Below, piece after piece: positions 59,646-64,000 of a stretch of 64,000 bases of DNA (its first letter is position 1; every line of letters starts with the position of its first letter). The translations under genes and the position numbers were made by a program. Below the pieces are notes generated by a model. The model did no database searches and was not told the origin of the DNA. It worked only from the letters and a program-made list of their open reading frames with translations. This DNA is from Nocardioides antri (lineage in GTDB: Bacteria; Actinomycetota; Actinomycetes; Propionibacteriales; Nocardioidaceae): assembly GCF_008373765.1 (NCBI RefSeq), contig NZ_VUJW01000003.1:186001-250000 (forward strand), read 5' to 3'.

Positions 59646-61394
59646 TCACCCGATGTCGAACGCGTTCTTGCGCCCGAGCCGGTAGAGCGCCTTGTCGGCG
59701 ACCTTCAGCGCCTCCCACTCCGGCGGCCGGTGCATCTTGTAGATCGGGGCCGGCGTGCCCCTGGCCCCGGACTCGTCGAGGATCGCGTTGGCGGCCTGAC
59801 GGCCGGACTCGTTGGCGCCCTCCATCGTGGCCAGGTCGACGTTGGTGCGGCAGAAGTCGCCGGAGAGGAACAGGTTGCTGATCCCCGTCCGGGCGCGCGG
59901 GCGCAGCTTCCACGAGTCGACGGTGTTGATGAGGAGCGGCTCGTCGTTGGTGTTGGCGCGCCGGGCCGGGTCCCACTGGATGGCCGGGTCGAGGAACCAC
60001 GAGTGCAGGACGTCGTCGGGCAGGACCGACGCCCCGGTGTCCTCGAGGGCGGCCTTCATCTGCGCCCAGACCTCGGCCCGCACCTCGGCCTTGGTGCACC
60101 GCTTGGCCGGCTTGCCGAACAGGATGCCGGGGGTCGTCCAGTCGGAGACGTCGACCGAGAGGCAGTCGACCGCCCTGCCGTCGCCGTACGTCGCCGGGAA
60201 GTCGTTGGTCCAGAACTGGCCCTGGGTCAGCGCGGTCAGCGACCACGGCGAGTCGATGAACGCGACGTGGCCGTGGGTGATGTCGACCGGGCGCCTCAGG
60301 TAGAACTGGACGCCGTTCATCCAGTCGACGACGAGGCTCTTCAGGCCCTCGAGCCTCGGGGCGGCGCGGAGCACGCGGGCCGACAACAGGGGCGTGACCC
60401 GCTCGACGGGCATCGCGGACACGAACCAGTCGGCCTCGATCGTGGTCGGGCCGTTGGGGGTGGTGGCCCGCGCACCGGTGATCCGCCCGTTCGCGACGTC
60501 GAGCCCGACGACCGTCGTACCGGTGCGGAACCGCACGCCCTTGCTGCGCAACAGCTGTAGCCACGGGTCGATCCACACCTCGTTGGTCGGGCCGTTGAGG
60601 ACCATGTCGGCGTGCCCCTCCGTGCCGACGCCGGCGAGGGCGTACATGAACGCCTCCGCCATGTTGCCGATCGTGCGGGTGCTGGCGACCTCCTCCTTGG
60701 CAGCGACGAGCGCCCGGGTCATCCCGCGGGCGGCGACGGTCTGGTACTCGGCGGAGTGCTTCTCGGCGCGGACGAAGTCCCACCAGGACGTCTTCTCCCA
60801 CTGCCCCATCCGGCGCTCGTCACAGCTGGAGAGGTAGACGACCAGCCGGGATGCGAAGTACGCCGCCTCGTGGGGCATGACGGCCTGTCGGCCGAGCCAC
60901 TCGTCGCGGATCAGGCGGATCAGCGCGTCGGGCGAGGCCAGGTGGCGAGGATCGGGAGCGAACCCGAACAGCTGCATGTCGTCGCGCCCGCCGGAGCGCG
61001 GGAACAACGGGACCGGCGCGGGGACCAGGTTGTCGAAGACGCCGTTCTCGTTGGCGCCGAACGGAATGCGCCGCATCGTGTCCGGGATGTGGTGGTAGAA
61101 GCCCGGGAAGAACCGGAACCCGTGCTCGCCCGGGAGGTCCCGCCGGCCGCCGGCTGCCGTGCCGCGCACCGGGATGCTCCGCGCCTTGCCGCCGAGAGCC
61201 TTGCGCTCGTAGACCGTGACCTCGAAGCCACGCTCGACCAGCTCGTGCGCGGCGGCCAGACCGGCCATGCCACCGCCCAGGACGGCGACCCGGCGCCGTC
61301 GCACCGCGAGGGCGGGCGACAGCGGGCCGACAGCCAGTGCCCCCGCGGCGATTCCGGACCCGCGCAGGACGCTGCGACGAGAAAGCGACCCCAT
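59646..61394 (-). CDS. Tat-exported FAD-dependent oxidoreductase (phytoene-desaturase-like)
   Basis: A 582-residue flavoprotein. The N-terminus has a twin-arginine signal (SRRSVLRGSGIAAGALAVGP), then the FAD fold RVAVLGGGMAGLAAAHELVE and GFEVTVYERKALGGKARS, and a C-terminal NLFLSGDFCRTNVDLATMEG typical of the amine oxidase/phytoene desaturase superfamily. Export of such an enzyme is unusual and suggests an extracytoplasmic substrate. I chose the ATG at 61394, nine bases after GAGAG, over a GTG at 61403. It faces a TetR gene across a large palindrome. Confidence 0.8.
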   Translation of the reverse strand: MGSLSRRSVLRGSGIAAGALAVGPLSPALAVRRRRVAVLGGGMAGLAAAHELVERGFEVTVYERKALGGKARSIPVRGTAAGGRRDLPGEHGFRFFPGFYHHIPDTMRRIPFGANENGVFDNLVPAPVPLFPRSGGRDDMQLFGFAPDPRHLASPDALIRLIRDEWLGRQAVMPHEAAYFASRLVVYLSSCDERRMGQWEKTSWWDFVRAEKHSAEYQTVAARGMTRALVAAKEEVASTRTIGNMAEAFMYALAGVGTEGHADMVLNGPTNEVWIDPWLQLLRSKGVRFRTGTTVVGLDVANGRITGARATTPNGPTTIEADWFVSAMPVERVTPLLSARVLRAAPRLEGLKSLVVDWMNGVQFYLRRPVDITHGHVAFIDSPWSLTALTQGQFWTNDFPATYGDGRAVDCLSVDVSDWTTPGILFGKPAKRCTKAEVRAEVWAQMKAALEDTGASVLPDDVLHSWFLDPAIQWDPARRANTNDEPLLINTVDSWKLRPRARTGISNLFLSGDFCRTNVDLATMEGANESGRQAANAILDESGARGTPAPIYKMHRPPEWEALKVADKALYRLGRKNAFDIG

Positions 61395-61407
61395 GCCACC
61401 CACCTCT

Positions 61408-61435
61408 CTCTAACCGACACTGGTGTCGGTTAGAG
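61408..61435. promoter_or_regulatory. 28-bp perfect palindromic TetR operator
   Basis: The arms CTCTAACCGACAC and its complement are 13 bases each around TG. The site overlaps the TAGAGT -10 of the TetR gene and lies 13 bases before the FAD oxidoreductase ATG. Autoregulation and repression of the divergent gene are expected. Confidence 0.8.
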
Positions 61436-61443
61436 TTGGGATT

Positions 61444-62076
61444 GTGTCCAAGACCGACGTCCCCGTCAACCCGCCGCGGCGGCGCCTGCGCGGAGCCGAG
61501 CGCCGCGCGCGCATCGAGGCGGCCGCCGTGGTCGCGTTCGCCCACCGGGGGTACGACGCCACCGCGATCGGGGAGATCGCGGCCGCGGCCGGGGTGACCC
61601 GGACAGTGCTCTACGACCACTTCCCCGACAAGCGAGCGCTGTTCCTGCACGTGCTGGCTACCCAGCACGAGCTGATGCTCACCGAGATCGCGCGCGGCAT
61701 CACCAGCGAGGGCGGTCCGCGCGACCGGGTGCGGGCGACGCTGGCGTCGTACCTCCGCTTCACCCGCGACCACCCGGCGGCGCGCCGGCTCCTGCTCGAC
61801 CCGATCCCCTCCGGCGACGCCGAGCTGGACGAGGTTGTCCGGGGCTACCTCGACGATCGGGCGAACGCGATCAGCGGCATGGTGTCGGCCGACCTCGCCC
61901 GGGTCGGCGTCGACCTCGCCTCCACCAGCCTGCCGGTCATCGTCGCCGTCGTCAGCGGCGCCGCCGACGGCCTTGCCCAGTGGTGGGCCCTCCACCCGGA
62001 CACGCCGTTCGACGAGGTCGTCGACGCAGCCACGAGGCTGCTGTGGAACGGCCTCCCCCGCGCGGGCGACCCCTAG
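61444..62076 (+). CDS. TetR-family transcriptional regulator
   Basis: A 210-residue repressor. The helix-turn-helix is AIGEIAAAAGVTRTVLYDHF, preceded by a basic arm (PPRRRLRGAERRARIEAAAV). The GTG at 61444 lies seven bases after TAGAGT, so the mRNA is probably leaderless; a GTG at 61423 would start inside the operator. It most likely controls the divergent Tat-exported oxidoreductase. It converges with guaB. Confidence 0.9.
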   Translation: MSKTDVPVNPPRRRLRGAERRARIEAAAVVAFAHRGYDATAIGEIAAAAGVTRTVLYDHFPDKRALFLHVLATQHELMLTEIARGITSEGGPRDRVRATLASYLRFTRDHPAARRLLLDPIPSGDAELDEVVRGYLDDRANAISGMVSADLARVGVDLASTSLPVIVAVVSGAADGLAQWWALHPDTPFDEVVDAATRLLWNGLPRAGDP

Positions 62077-62082
62077 TCGAGG

Positions 62083-63597
<1,515 letters not shown>

Positions 63598-63614
63598 CGG
63601 GCCGTAGCGTGGCT

Positions 63615-63629
63615 TGACCGAATCGGTCA
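63615..63629. promoter_or_regulatory. Candidate operator between guaB and zwf
   Basis: TGACCGA-A-TCGGTCA is a perfect 15-base palindrome 11 bases before the zwf start. The form resembles TetR-type sites; the regulator is unknown. Confidence 0.4.
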
Positions 63630-63640
63630 CGCTGGTTCCT

Positions 63641-64000
63641 GTGACCCCTGACCTGCCCCCGCACGTGCTGGTCCTCTTCGGCGCGACCGGCGACCTCGCG
63701 TCCCGCAAGCTGTTCCCCGGCCTCTACCGGCTGGCGGCGGCCGGACGGCTACCGCGGCACCTCGCGGTGATCGGCAGCGGCCGCCGGTCTCCCGGCACCG
63801 AGGAGGAGTTCCGCAACCAGGTCCGGTCCGCGCTCACGGAGTTCGTCAAGGACGTCGACGAGTCGGTGGCCGGCCCGCTGGTGGAGCGGATCACGTTCGT
63901 CACGTCGTCGGCCGACGACGGCACGGCGCTGGCCGAGGCGGTGCGGGACGCCGAGGACCGGCTCCTCGAGGAAGCAGGCTGCCTGCTGTCCGACGTACGA
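63641..64000 (+). CDS. zwf: Glucose-6-phosphate 1-dehydrogenase, 5' part only
   Basis: The first enzyme of the oxidative pentose phosphate pathway, making NADPH. The 120 visible residues include the NADP-binding start [20 protein letters not shown] and continue with [20 protein letters not shown], as in bacterial zwf. The active-site His region lies beyond the right edge. The GTG at 63641 fits the family start but has no clear ribosome site. Confidence 0.85.
   Translation, partial: MTPDLPPHVLVLFGATGDLASRKLFPGLYRLAAAGRLPRHLAVIGSGRRSPGTEEEFRNQVRSALTEFVKDVDESVAGPLVERITFVTSSADDGTALAEAVRDAEDRLLEEAGCLLSDVR

Overview
The window is 64 kb of very GC-rich actinobacterial chromosome. It is dense with genes, uses many GTG starts and ATGA/GTGA overlaps, and makes coenzyme F420 (fbiC, an F420:NADPH oxidoreductase and an F420-dependent luciferase-like oxidoreductase). 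Gene content and order suggest Propionibacteriales, probably a Nocardioides-like organism. This is an inference from recognisable families and neighbourhoods, not from a marker gene. No rRNA, tRNA, CRISPR array, insertion sequence or prophage was seen.

Left part (1-13 kb): purN (cut by the edge), a PerM/DUF6350 membrane protein, sucD, sucC, an M23 peptidase and the helicase pcrA/uvrD1. This block is conserved in Actinobacteria, for example around Rv0949-Rv0957 of M. tuberculosis. Here it is interrupted at 2.4-7.0 kb by two sigma-factor loci. One is an unusual single protein that joins a sigma-like domain, one membrane helix and two sensor domains. The next is a SigE-family sigma factor overlapping a membrane partner with three related sensor domains.

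13-22 kb: an envelope-stress cluster resembling EsrISR/LiaFSR. A PspC histidine kinase and response regulator run leftward with an M15 peptidase lipoprotein, and a PspC membrane protein lies divergently. A YbaK-type deacylase follows, then a lipoprotein whose eight cysteines match the outer domain of the membrane partner in a third sigma locus at 19.9-21.4 kb.

21-28 kb: F420 genes. An F420:NADPH oxidoreductase and an F420-dependent oxidoreductase diverge from a perfect 19-bp palindrome. An MMPL transporter and fbiC follow. fbiC has a KstR-like operator buried in the preceding terminator hairpin.

28-36 kb: a sugar ABC transporter with a divergent ROK repressor; a sulfotransferase, glycosyltransferase and 58-residue peptide in one operon; a DUF4126 membrane protein; and DUF5709 and GPGG small proteins behind stress-sigma-type (GNNT-N15-GGGTAC) promoters.

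36-64 kb: a LysR, DUF1295 and FAD oxidoreductase operon with a second KstR-like site; fprA; a hydrolase-cyclase fusion; and guaA, a cholesterol-oxidase-like GMC enzyme, guaB3 and guaB, another conserved backbone (compare Rv3396c-Rv3411c). The backbone is interrupted by a semialdehyde dehydrogenase, a methyltransferase, a SpoIIE phosphatase, a catabolic operon (aldehyde dehydrogenase, lipocalin-like protein, phosphotransferase) with a third KstR-like site, an MFS pump, an AAA ATPase and a Tat-exported FAD oxidoreductase with its TetR regulator. The window ends inside zwf.

A recurring feature is a TANNNT hexamer exactly six bases before the start codon, which predicts leaderless mRNAs for purN, guaA, guaB, guaB3 and several others.
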